In this document: in pieces, positions 31,718-43,004 of the stretch
Layout: the number at the start of each line of letters is the position of its first letter
How positions within the stretch are numbered: the stretch's first letter is position 1
Assembly (NCBI GenBank): GCA_014529385.2
Contig: CM043946.1
Span: forward strand, 22,248,577 to 22,312,576
Reading direction: 5' to 3'
DNA from: Adiantum capillus-veneris
Taxonomy: Eukaryota; Streptophyta; Polypodiopsida; Polypodiales; Pteridaceae
DNA length: 64,000 bases
Notes under the pieces: generated by a model
Told to the model about the DNA's origin: nothing
The model's database searches: none
Seen by the model: the letters and a program-made list of their open reading frames with translations, nothing else
Translations under genes and position numbers: made by a program

Positions 31718-34700
31718 ATGTCTGACGGTTTCAGTCAGATTGTTACTGAGAAGCTTGAGAAAAATAACTACCCTGCATGGAAGTTTAGAATAACAAATTT
31801 CCTAAAAGGAAAAGGTTATTGGGACTATGTAGAAGGAGACAATGAAAAGGAACTAGAGATTCCCGAGGCAAATGCTACAGCAGAACAAAGGAAAGCTTTG
31901 AGGGACTGGCAACAAGGCCAGAGCAAAGTGATGTATTGGCTGTCTATGAGCATCACAGATGGCATGATGGGCTATCTACAGGATGCTGAAACCCCCGCCA
32001 TTGCATGGAGAAACTTAGGCAGAGTGTTCGAGGTGAACACCAAGGCCAGGAAGCTTCAACTAAAGTCGGAGCTAAATCAGGTTAAGAGGAACAACCTCTC
32101 CATCAATGATTATGCTTTGAAGATCAAGAGTATCATTGAGGCTCTTGGATCTATTAAAGTCTCAGTGGAAGACGATGACATTGTCCATGCATGCTTGGAT
32201 GGTGTGGGAGATGAGTATGTACATTTTAGGTCTTCCATGAATACAAGAGACGACATCCCCGTGTTCCAAGATTTGATTTCTATGCTTATTCTTGAGGAGA
32301 AGAACCTTGACACATCTTCTTCTCATGGCAGAAATAATTCTGAACAGGCCTTCTATTCTAACTCCAACAGAGGTAGAGGTAGAGGTCGTGGTCGAGGCCC
32401 AAGGGGTTGCAGGGGCCAATTTCTGGAAGGTCAATCAAATCAAAACAATACAGGTGGCAGGGGAAACCAGTCTCAAGGCAGGGGGAGTCAAAGAGGTCGT
32501 GGTGCAGGATCAAGCAGGTCGCAACATACTCCAGATAGTAGAGAATGCTGGACTTGTGGTGAAAGAGGTCACATGTCACGTGACTGTCCAAAGGGAAAAG
32601 CAAGTAGAAAGAGAGAACAGGGCAACTATGCATCTACTAGCAGAGATGCAGATGACAGCAAAAACGAGCGCATGTTTGTTATGCAGCATGTAATGAATAC
32701 AATGACTGCAGAGAATTCCACCCAAGATGATGTTTGGTATGTGGATTCAGGTGCCTCTAATCACATGACGTCTCGTGGAGAGTGGTTTAGAGATATGCGC
32801 AAACCAGATGTGTCAGGCTATGTGCAAACAGGAGATGACACAGCTCACCCCATTGCTCATGTAGGGGACATACCTCTAAATACGAAGAGTGGGAAATCAA
32901 AGTACTTAGTAGATGTACTTCATGTCCCAAACATTACAAAGAATCTTGTTTCTGTTGGACAAATGGTTGAGCAGGGTTTGCAGGTTCGCTTCAATCCAAA
33001 TGGCTGTTATGTAGAAGATTTCCAGAATGGCTGTAAGCTGATCACAGAGGGAAAATGTGTGGGCAGAATGTTTACGCTGAATGTAGACATGCCTGAGGTA
33101 AAAGCTGCATTATTTGCACAGGGCACAGGTGTTGTGGCTGATGTTGACATTTGGCACAAACGCATTGGCCATGCATGTCAATGAGCAGAGATTGCGCAGC
33201 ATGCAATCAAAACAGATTGTAAAAGGTTTGCCCAAATTCAAGGTGGATGGTATGCATAAAGTGTGTGCAGCATGCCAGTTTGGAAAACAGTCAAAGGGCT
33301 CATTTCCACATGAGCGCAATGTATGTAAAAGGCCACTTGAGGTAGTTCACACAGATGTTTGGGGTCCAACCGATACTGCAAGTATACATGGTTGCAGGTA
33401 TTATGTCTCTTTCATTGATGACCATACAAGGAAAGTATGGGTCTACTTCATGCGTAACAAAAGTGAAGTGTTTGGTCACTTTCAAGACTTCAAAGTCATG
33501 ATTGAGAAGGAGATAGATATGCAAATCAAGACATTGAGGTCAGATGGAGGGGGAGAGTACTTCTCCAATGATTTTTCAGATTTTCTGCGAATGCATGGTA
33601 TACACATGCAGTTTACATGCAGATATACTCCACAGCAGAATGGGGTCGCAGAAAGGAAAAACAGGCACATTGCAGAGGTTGCACGTGCATTGATGAATGA
33701 GAAGAACATGACTCATCATTTCTGGGCTGAAGCTGTAAATATAGCCGTGTACATTATGAACAGGACACCTACAGCTACGGTGCATGATGTAACACCTGAG
33801 GAAACGTTTACAGGTACAAAGCCTGATTTGGCACACTTGAAAGTGTTTGGCTACATAGCTTACGTGCATGTACCAGATGAGTTGCGTAGGAAATTGGATC
33901 CTAAAGCAGAGAAATGTATTCTTGTGGGATATTCCCTTGAACAAAAGGGGTATAGGTGCTACAATCCTACTACACGAGAATTACGAGTGAGCAGAGATGT
34001 AGTCTTTGATGAGATGAGCAGCTGGTACAGTAATAATGCACATGGCACTATTGGGGCTGATGTAAAAGATGATGTGGTTGTACAAAATGTGAGGCCACAG
34101 TCACAGGTTTTGAGTGGACCACAAGAGTCCTCTTCTCGTGGCTCTGTTGAGAAACCATGGAATGGTAGACTACGTACGCAGGTTACTCCACCAACAGGTA
34201 CAGGGAATGTATCATGAAAAGGAAAGGAAAAGGTTGATGAACCTCCCTTTATGGTTGATGCATCATCAGGTTTTTCACATGTAGACATGGATTCAGATGG
34301 TTCTGAACAAAGTCTTGATGAGGAATTTGGAATTCCGGCTGTCAGGACACCTGGTGTAAGGAAAGTACAAGAAGATGCTAGAGGGCAAAGGAGTGACCCA
34401 GGACCGCGCAGATCTAATAGAGTCAGAAATCCAATTCAGAAATTGACTTATGATGGGTATCTAGCGCATCACCAAGCCTACATGGCTAAGGTGATACAGG
34501 ATGTGGAGCCCACATGTTTTGAGGATGCAGTTGGAAATGTGCATTGGGATGATGCAATGAATGAAGAGATGGCTGCATTGGAAGCAAATGACACATGGGA
34601 GTTGGTGCCATTGCCAAGTGGCAAGAAAGCTATTGGCTGTAAATGGGTGTATAAAACCAAGCATAAGGCTGATGGTAACATTGAGCGTCACAAGGCAAGG

Positions 34701-36074
34701 CTGGTCGCAAAGGGTTATGCACAGACGTATGGCATAGACTATGAGGAGACCTTTGCTCCAGTGGCAAAGATGACGACTGTGAGAGCTGTCATAGCAGTGG
34801 CTGCATCTAGAGGATGGATTATGCATCAAATGGATGTAAAGAATGCCTTCTTGAATGGTGAGTTGCAAGAGGAAGTGTATATGGATCAACCACCTGGTTA
34901 TGTCGATCCAGGTTACCCAGATTATGTATGCAGACTTCTCAAAGCTTTGTATGGTTTGAAGCAGGGCTCTAGAGCATGGTATGACAGGATTGCCAAGTAT
35001 CTTGTCAGTATTGGTTTTAGGAGAGCTCATGCTGATCATTCACTCTATGTACGTGAGAGTGATGTGGGGATTGTGGTCATTACCATATATGTAGATGACC
35101 TTATTATTGTTGGTGACAATACTATGGAGATTGACCATGTGAAGGGTCTTCTCAAACAGGAGTTTGAAATGAAAGATTTGGGCGAGTTACGCTACTTTCT
35201 TGGCATTGAGGTGATCAGGACTCCAGAGGGTGTATGGCTGTCACAGAGACAATATGCTTTGGACATGTTGTCAAAGTATGGTATGGCTGATTGTAAGCCG
35301 ATTTCCATTCCCTTGGATGTGAATGCAAAGCTGAGTGCAGAGAAGGGTGATGTTGTTGAGGATGTCAATATGTATAGGAAGATGGTGGGTAGTCTAATCT
35401 ACTTGACTATCACAAGGCCAGACTTGAGCTACACAGTAGGCTTGGAGAGTCAGTTCATGCAACTTCCGAGGAAGCCACATTTGGATGGAGTACGACGCAC
35501 ACTTAGGTATGTGCAAGGGACTCTTGACTACGCATTGTTCTATGCAACAGATGCACCATTAGCATTGTATGGGTATACAGATGCAGATTGGGCAGGTAGC
35601 ATTGTTGATAGGAGATCTACGAGTGGCTTCATGTTCTCTTTTGGGAGTGCTGCTGTTACTTGGAGCAGCAAAAAGCAGCCTACGGTTGCTTTATCGAGCA
35701 CAGAGGCCGAGTACAGAGGTGCAGCAGTTGCGGCGTGCGAGGTAGCTTGGCTACGCATATTACTTGAGGACTTGGGAGTGCAGGTGGACCAGCAGATTTT
35801 CATCCATTGTGACAACCTCAGCAGCATGCAATTGGCTAGGAACCCAGTGTTCCATGCTAGGACCAAACACATAGAGGTCCATTACCACTACGTTCGAGAG
35901 CGAGTGTTGGCGGGCGACATCGACTTGGTCTACGTCAGCACAGAGGAGCAGATAGCGGATATCTTTACCAAGGCCCTCGGAGCTGAGAAGCTTCGACGTT
36001 TTCGGACTATGCTTGGACTCTGCGACATGCAGAGCTCGAGGGGGAGTGTTGAGATGTCGAGCTCTACACCTTGA
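31718..36074 (+). pseudogene. Copia C gag-pol, two lesions
   Basis: The start is MSDGFSQIVTEKLEKNNYPAW. A Gly/Arg-rich RGRGRGRG segment precedes the CCHC knuckle CWTCGERGHMSRDC (about 32545-32590). Protease has WYVDSGASNHM (about 32737). Integrase has HTDVWGP, SFIDDHTRKVW, RSDGGGEYF and GVAERKN. RT has YVDDLIIVGD (about 35090). RNase H has TDADWAGSI, STEAEYRG and HCDNLSSM. A 4-bp duplication (GCAT at 33173-33176) shifts the frame, giving TGA at 33182. In the restored phase a second TGA stands at 34215-34217. The rest is open to 36074, so the last codons and the stop lie inside the 3' LTR, which starts at 36047. Confidence 0.94.
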
Positions 36075-36368
36075 GCTGGCATCCACTACGGGTCTTGGCC
36101 GCTTACAGCATTTACTCACTGGCGCGTTAGGTGACCGACACGGAGGATCTCTGCCAGTGATTCTACAGCTGGACTACACTTATAGTGCCAGCCTAGTACG
36201 CTTCTAGCGAGTTCACACTTAGTGACCGCATGTACATATGTGCTACTTTTCAGCTTTAGCACTTAGTCATTTTGTACTCTCTTTTCTGTGAAGAAGAAGA
36301 AGAAGCTTTCCATCTCTGTGTGCTTTGTGCTTGTTTTGTGTAGCTCTCTTGCATCCTCATTCTTTACA
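36047..36368 (+). repeat. Copia C 3' LTR
   Basis: This 322-bp LTR is nearly identical to 31112-31433 (visible differences: ACAGCA/ACGGCA, GGCGCG/GGCACG, TTGTTTTG/TTGTCTTG). Its first 28 bases encode the C-terminus of the polyprotein. Confidence 0.95.
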
Positions 36369-39300
36369 CGAAAAAGCATGTAAGTCTGGCGGCAATGATC
36401 CCGCCTTGGGATAAAACAAGCCAAGATGTAAAGTGCCACTAAGGTAGCGGAAAATTCTCTTGACAGCCTGCCAATGCTTAGACCCTGGGCTATGTATAAA
36501 TCTGCTGACTTGTGAGACTACAAACTGAATATCCGGCCTTGTGTTGCATACATAAATGAGGCAGCCAACAGCAGTTTGGTAAAGAGTGACATCAGCAGGA
36601 TCGCCAGCATCATGTAGACTCAACTTCAAACCCGTTTCCATGGGAGTGGCAATAGGTTTGCAATCCTCAAGTCCAAACTTACATAGCAATGTCTCTATGT
36701 AACTTTTCTGACACAAGGCAATACCACCATCACACTGCTTAAACTGTGTACCCAAGTAATGATGCAACAGCCCCAAATCTTTCATCTTGAAAGTAGCATT
36801 CAAATCAGCCTTAAATTCAGCAATATGTCTCTCATTTGGTACAGCGATCAGCAAATCATCAACATAAAGAACCACAATGAGAAGTCTGTTGGACTGTTAC
36901 GAAAGCCTCATTTAACCAAATGAGTGTCATCTTTCTCATACCAAGCACGAGGAGATTGCTTCAACCCATACAAAGCCTTCTTACATCTGCACACTTTGTC
37001 CTCTTATCCTTTTATGAAAAAACCGCGAGGCTTCTTCCTAGAATATGTCACCATTCAAGAAAGCAGTAACAATGTCTGATTGATGTACATCCCAACCAAA
37101 ATGAGCTGCCAATTCACAAAGAAAACGTACAGTAGTCATACGACAAGTGGGAGCAAAAGTCTCTTCATAATCTATGCCTTTTTGCTGTGCATAACCCTTT
37201 GCAACAAGTCGAGCCTTATGGCGATCGATCTCACCATCCGGCTTGCGTTTCAACTTGTAAACCCACTTCGTACCAATGGCCTTTTTGCCAGGAGGCAAAT
37301 CACATAAAGTCCATGTGTCATTCTCTATAAGTGCATCATATTCTGATTGCATGGCAGCCATCCAATTTTCTAAATTCTGTGCTTCATCAAAAGTCAGAGG
37401 CTCCTCAACATCATGTAAACCAGACACAGCCAAAGCATAACAATCTGATGCATAAGATGCATGGCGAGAGCCTGAACGAGTACGACTAGACAAATGTGCA
37501 TCCAATTTACTGCCACGCAAAGTGTGCACCAGCCATTTTGGCATACCTCTAGCCTGCTCATTTTCAACCCTTTCCTCATCAAGTACATCATGTACATCTG
37601 CATCAGTAATAGGCTGATCTATAACATTTTCAAAAAACCCCATAGTCTGTACATTTGCCTCATTGGAACTTACATTCGTATTTCCACCATTGAAAAGAGG
37701 CAACAGAAGTGTCATAAATGTCCTGTGAGCTTACATTACTGTCTCTAGTACATGACAGCAAGGGCTGAACAGAATCTTCCACAAACACTACATCCCGAGA
37801 AACCAGAATACGTTTTGTTTGCGGATGATACAACCTGTAACCTTTGCTTTCAGCACTATAACCAACAAAAATACATTTGACTGCCTTATCATCCAATTTT
37901 CTGCGCTGCACTTGTGGCACCAAAGCATATGCCAAACAGCCAAAAACACGCATGTGCTCAATAGAAGGCTTTCTATCATGCCATGCTTCATATGGAGTAA
38001 TAGACTGCAAAGCTTTCGTAGGACACCTGTTAAGTACATAAGTGGCACACATAATGGCCTCAAGCCAAAAAGAATGCTTCAAAGCTTGACTTTTGACCAT
38101 ACATCGTGCCATTTCCGTTAGTGACCTGTTTTTCCTCTCAGCAACACCATTTTGCTGAGGTGTATAAGGCACTATACATTGGTGTTTTATCCCACGACTA
38201 GCCAGAAATGCATTAAATTCATGAGACATATACTCCCCCCCTTGATCGGAGCGGAGGGTGCCCATAGTACATTTCGAGACATTTTCAGCCATAGCCAGAA
38301 ATTGTTTGAAGCACATAAAAACTTCGGACTTCGCTTTAAGCGGAAATACCCATGCATGCTTGGAGTAATCATCAATGAACGTCATGAAGTACAGGTAATT
38401 GCCCAAGGACGGAGTTTGCATGGGCCCACAAACATCACTATGCACAAGCTGCAACCTGCATGTGGCCCGAACTGAACCATCCTTTGGAAATTTAGAACGT
38501 TGCATCTTACCCAAAATACAGCCTTCACAAACATGTTTGACAGGTGCTTCAAGAGGCGGCAAAGAAGCAACCATATCAGATTTCTGCAAACGTAGCAAAC
38601 TGGAAAAATTCAAATGACCAAAACGTGCATGCCAAAGTTTTGCATCTGAAATAGCCCTTGAATCTACAACAGCATTTGCAAAATTTTGTCCACACTTTTC
38701 ATACAAAGTGAGCTTATACAGCCCACGGCACAAAAGGCCAGATGCAACAATTTCATCACCAAAATTGAGATCATGAACTGTACATCTGTCATCCACAAAT
38801 TTGACTACATGTCCAAGTCTAGCAAGTGCGGATACAGACAAGAGATTCTTCTTGAAGTGCATCAACAAGTGTGAAGGAACTGCCATTAGCAGTAGTGAGC
38901 ACAATCTTTCCAACTCCTTGAACTGGATAAGAGGCGTTGTTGGCACAAGTGACTGAATTCCCATGAGGGACTGACTCGAGAGAGGTAAACAATTCACGAT
39001 GTGAGGTAATGTGCTTTGTAGCACCACTGTCAAAATACCACACATGTGAATCTGCAGCAACTGACAAGCATGCATCATGGACAGCAAGATTGTAAGTGCA
39101 CTCTGAGCTAAAAGCCCATTCTGCATCAACATCAGCAACACAGTCTCTTTTCACAGAAGACTCAACAATGGCTGCATTGGTAGTGGAACCAACATTTGCA
39201 GTGGAACCACCCTCTTTCTTCTTAGCCTCTTTGGCCTTCAACTTAGGACACGACTTGATCAAGTGATCATTAGCTTTACAATAATGGAAACGCATCTTCT

Positions 39301-40138
39301 TTTTGCCCTTATCACAAGAATTTCCAGACGAATTGCTGTCAGCAGAAGCATTAGGAACAGAATTTTTGCCACTCGCAGCAGAACCATAAGAAGTGGCTGC
39401 ATTGCTGTTACCACCCTTTCTTTGAGAAGCAATAAAAGCCTGTTCAACTGCATGCTACCTAGTCTTGTTTTTTCTGGAAAGTGACTCTTGCAACAGCAAT
39501 GTGCATAATACATCAAACTTGACAACTTTAGGATTTCCTTGGGTCATAAGTCTGCAAGTACTAGCAAAAGTCTGGTAGGAATCTGGTAAGGCATCAAGAA
39601 CAGTCTGCACAAGGGAACTGTCTGAAATGACTTCACCTGCAGAAATAAGCTGCTCATTGATATCCTTGACACTAGCAAGGAAAGTGTCCATATCATCTTC
39701 CTCATGCATAATCTTCGACTCCAACTCTTTACGCAGCAAAGCAATTTTAGCCTCATTGCGGCTTGCATAAAGACCTGCTAGAATATCCCAAGCCTGTTTT
39801 GCAGATTTTGCTGAACGGATGTGAGGAACAATGGTGCGCTTCACAGAAAACGCAATCAATGCATGAGCCTGCGCATCCTTAACATCCCAAAGAGCTTGTT
39901 TTGCCGTAGGCAAAACAACTCTAACAGCTGCAATCCTTGCAGCAAGACATGTAACATCCTCAACATCGCCTACATCCTCAGAACCAGGACGTACATCAAT
40001 GCCCTGCACAATGTTCCAGACACCCTTTGACACAAGAATATGTTGTATCATATAAGCCCACATAGGATAGTTGTCCCCATCCAACCTGTCCTCAGCAGCA
40101 AATATCTTGAACACATCTGTGTTGTTGTTGTCAGCCAT
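36369..40138 (-). pseudogene. Copia B gag-pol, main part
   Basis: Gag starts at ATG 40138 (MADNNNTDVFKIFAAEDRLDG). A TAG at 39455 ends the first ORF. The CCHC region survives as FHYCKANDHLIKSC, with the first Cys absent. Protease carries WYFDSGATKHI (about 39040). A frameshift occurs near 38860. Integrase reads HSDVCGPMQ, FIDDYSKHAWV, RSDQGGEYM and GVAERKN (38640-38100). A second frameshift lies near 37690. RT begins NDTWTLCDLPPGKKAIG, breaks at 37038 (36880-37040 is badly decayed), and resumes with LYVDDLLIAVP (about 36860). It is cut at 36369 by Copia C. The product is certainly non-functional. Confidence 0.9.
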
Positions 40139-40489
40139 GGTAAATGTTGCACCTGATGTGAAAATTGTCCGAAAATAGCAGAAATGGAGCGGGAACAACC
40201 TGTGCTATATAGCACAAACCGTAGAAGACTATAAGGCACCTGTTATGCAGAAAACGGCACTGACAGAAATTCGCACAAAATGACGAAATAGCCTATGCAG
40301 TAATGCCTGTAGTGGAAATGGAGGCCGAATCAAAATTGTGAGCAGACCATGCTCTTCGAGCTCTCCCAAAATTTTTGTCGACCTGCGAACGCTCGCCAAA
40401 GCTCACTGAAATCGGAGAAAGTGAGGAGGCGTGTCCTGGAGCAGCTGGCGACTAAGCCCGGGAGGACGTGACCTGCTCTGATACCAATT
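40139..40489 (-). other. Copia B leader with primer binding site
   Basis: This is a 351-bp leader. The iMet primer site (TGGTATCAGAGC on the element strand) is at 40476-40487, two bases from the 5' LTR. No coding potential is seen. Confidence 0.85.
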
Positions 40490-40713
40490 GTTGGAATTAG
40501 GGTTGCAGAGATACACACAGCTTGGAGAAGACGAAGGAAGCTCAAGGCACACAATAAAGAGTGTGTTACTTAGTGTGCAATGGAAAGATAGATAGCCCTA
40601 GAGTGATGGGCGTATATACAATGCACGGGGGAAAAAACCTCCTAAAGAGGGAAAAAATGCCCCGGCGGTCCTAGTGTGTTCACACACATCACTACCACAT
40701 GTATATGGTAACA
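40490..40713 (-). repeat. Copia B 5' LTR
   Basis: This is a 224-bp LTR, starting TGTTGGAATTAGGG and ending GGTAACA on plus, followed by TSD AAAGC. It is 13 bp longer than the 3' LTR. Confidence 0.93.
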
Positions 40714-41387
40714 AAAGCCTATGTAACGGAAGTAGATCAAATATCCCAATGGGAGAAGTACTTACCCTTAGTGGAGTATGCTTACAATAACACTGTACAT
40801 ACTTCCACGGGAAAAGCACCTTTCGAGGTAATTGAGGGAAGATCAAAAAGTCCCTTGCTACTTAAGGTGCATGGGAAGATCTTCATTGCAGATGAGTATA
40901 GCCGAGATCTACAAGAATCTTTTCAAAAGATTAAGGATGCTATCTCTATCTCACAGCAAAGACAAAAGGCTGTTGTTGACAAGCACAGAAGAGCCCAAGC
41001 CTTTAAAGAAAACGATTGGGTCTTGTTAAAGTTTCCCAAGGCTCGATTAAGGCACACGACGGGAAAGACTCCTACTGGCCACCAAAAGTACTATGCTAAA
41101 CTAGCAAAAAGGTACTACGGTCCCTTCCAGATTCTTAGGCCAATCAATGAGATGGCCTATCAACTCAAGTTGCCCAATCATTGGCTCATACAGAATGATT
41201 TCCATCTGAGCCTATTAAAGCCTTACAAAGGAGAGCCACCTCAAGAACCAACTATTGAAGACCCACCGGAGATCGAGGACCAAGAGGAGGTGCTACAGCC
41301 CGAGTCCATTCTCCGACATGAAGACAAGGTATTAAGAGGCGGTAAGACTATCCGACGATATCTTATTTAAGTTTAAGAATTATCCCT
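40714..41387 (+). pseudogene. Gypsy A gag-pol, part 2 (integrase end, truncated chromodomain)
   Basis: This continues the integrase after Copia B: KAYVTEVDQISQWEKYLPLV, AYNNTVHTSTGKAPFEV, the GPF motif (YYGPFQILRPINEMAYQLKL) and FHLSLLKPYKG. It then begins a chromodomain-like end (PESILRHEDKVLRGGKTIRR). One extra T near 41367 creates a stop, and about 15 bases later the gypsy sequence ends abruptly at LINE DNA (41388). The second half of the chromodomain, the 3' UTR and the polypurine tract are missing. In chromoviruses this domain reads histone marks to steer integration. Confidence 0.88.
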
Positions 41388-43004
41388 AACGTCTAATGCG
41401 GCTCTCACACAGATGATGCTCCTGTAGCATAAGGAGATCAATCTCTCCTCCCACAAGGCAACGCTGAAGCTCGTGACGAAGTCGGCCCCTCTCACGCAGA
41501 AACTGGGGCCCTCCTAGTCCATGCACGATCCATGAAACGATCCTCATGGGGAGCGAGAAAACACAGATGCTGTCACAAAAGCTAAACGTGCTATATTCGA
41601 GGCTGTCTTGGATGGGGAGTAATCCTCATCCGACCGTCCTCTAGATAGGCGTGATTGCAAAGAGTGTCTCGCCCAAGCCAAGTAGCCCGAGCCGTACGTA
41701 AAGCAACCTCCTCTGTCCAGGAGTCCTCATGAATGTATACATAGCATGGCCAGCACTGAGTATCAGCAAAGAAGTGAACCACAATGTATCTACATCCTGC
41801 TGCATCTGGAGGAGTCACCGCAAACTTGGCCAATGGCCAAAGAGTAAAAAGCATGTCTATAACTCCTAGGTCTCCCATGTGGTGAGAGAACTCTAGGGTC
41901 TGTGTATGCAGCCACTCAAACACTGATTCGAGGGTCCACTCAGTCTGGTCCCTGCCGCAAAGGGGAAAAGAGAAGTCAATTGCTGAGTCCAAGGCCTCTA
42001 TACCCCTGGTTGCAAGGAACAGAACATGAACCTTGAAGCAGGCTGCCTCAAGGTCTGAAGAGGAGTCGCCGAGAAAGCGTGTAAAGTCGTAGGCAAAGAA
42101 GTCCCATCAGCGCCAAATTTCAAAGCTCGTCAGACCTCGAGGGACTGTTGCAAAGGGAGACGTCTGTACATGTAAAGGGGGTCGCAAGAAAGGTTGTCCC
42201 TCTCGCCAAGCGACTCGTGGAAAAGGCGCTGCCAAGAGATCTCCTAGTAGCTGGAGATGGCCCTGCCTCCTGAGTCGACTGTGGAACTGGAGCGGGAGGG
42301 GGGGTGAAGGAGCAAGGGGAGGTGGGGGACGAGAGGGGAGAGGAGGACCGGCAAAGGTACAAGGGGGAGGGGGAGAGGCGGCGGGAACAGGAGGCGGGGG
42401 GGAGGCTGATGAGGAGGGGGGAAAATCGGAGGAAGGAGGGACTATCCAGGGGGAAGCTGAGGTGGGGGCTGGAGCAGGGACCTCGTCCTGCTCAAGAGGA
42501 CTAAATCGGTTTCTCGTCGGAACCCACTGCTACTGGGTAGACGCCTGAGGACCACTCTGAGTGCCAGGCTGCCGCTGTGGCCCCTGCCGACGTCGACCCC
42601 GAACCTGCTGCCATCGCTCCTCTGCTGGAGCCCCAGGCTCAGAGGGTGGCTCTGCATGTGTGCTCTGTCTCTTGCCTGTGGCTGCTGGCCAGCCCTTGCA
42701 GGTTGGGGCTGAGTCTGGGGCGTAGGTCGGGGCCTTCTCCATGGACAGGCCTTTGCAAGATGGCCCATCTGTCGACAAATGAAGCATTGGTTCGGGAGGC
42801 CCGAATACTTCAGGCTCTGTCTAAACCAACCCCACTCACCCGAGGAAGCAGGATGACCTTCGAGAGAATGTGAGTATCCCTAACCAGACGTAAATTGAGG
42901 GAATGTTTGCCGCGTTGGCAGCTACCGAGGCTGTCGTGCGAGGTGTCTCCAGGACAGTCCCAATCGCTGAGCCTATCCTGGACAAAAGTGGTAGGTACTC
43001 CCTC
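41388..43004 (-). mobile_element. Duplicate copy of LINE D segment inside Gypsy A
   Basis: This 1617-bp LINE segment corresponds to 22641-24243 of LINE D: the start of ORF2 (ATG 41547), the ATGA overlap, and the ORF1 C-terminal domain (41591-41992 open: GDLGVIDMLFTLWPLAKF). The Pro-rich linker, CCHC knuckle and DUF4283 fragment follow. It ends with the same GTACTCCCTC next to an LTR as at 24243. By eye it is several percent different from the first copy, with indels around 42395-42450. It has no LTR-element sequence of its own and takes the place of the expected gypsy 3' region. Confidence 0.9.

Larger units (their letters stand above)
31112..36368 (+). mobile_element. Copia C, youngest nested Ty1/copia element
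   Basis: This 5257-bp plus-strand element has two 322-bp LTRs differing at about three positions (roughly 0.9%) and a perfect TSD CGAAA (31107-31111 and 36369-36373). The primer site is TGGCATCAGAGC (31434-31445), one base different from the usual iMet site. The polypurine tract GAGGGGGAG sits just before the 3' LTR at 36047. The gag-pol ORF is broken by only two small lesions. It sits inside the RNase H region of Copia B and is the innermost layer. Confidence 0.97.
30362..40713 (-). mobile_element. Copia B, Ty1/copia, split by Copia C
   Basis: This minus-strand copia element has a 5' LTR at 40490-40713 (224 bp) and a 3' LTR at 30362-30572 (211 bp). The 3' LTR lacks 13 bp near its start and has about three substitutions. 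The TSD is AAAGC (30357-30361 and 40714-40718). The primer site for iMet tRNA is at 40476-40487 and a purine-rich tract is complementary to 30573-30586. Gag-pol reads 40138 to 36369 and resumes at 31111 to 30648, interrupted by Copia C (TSD CGAAA). Without Copia C the element is about 5.1 kb, a normal size. Confidence 0.95.
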
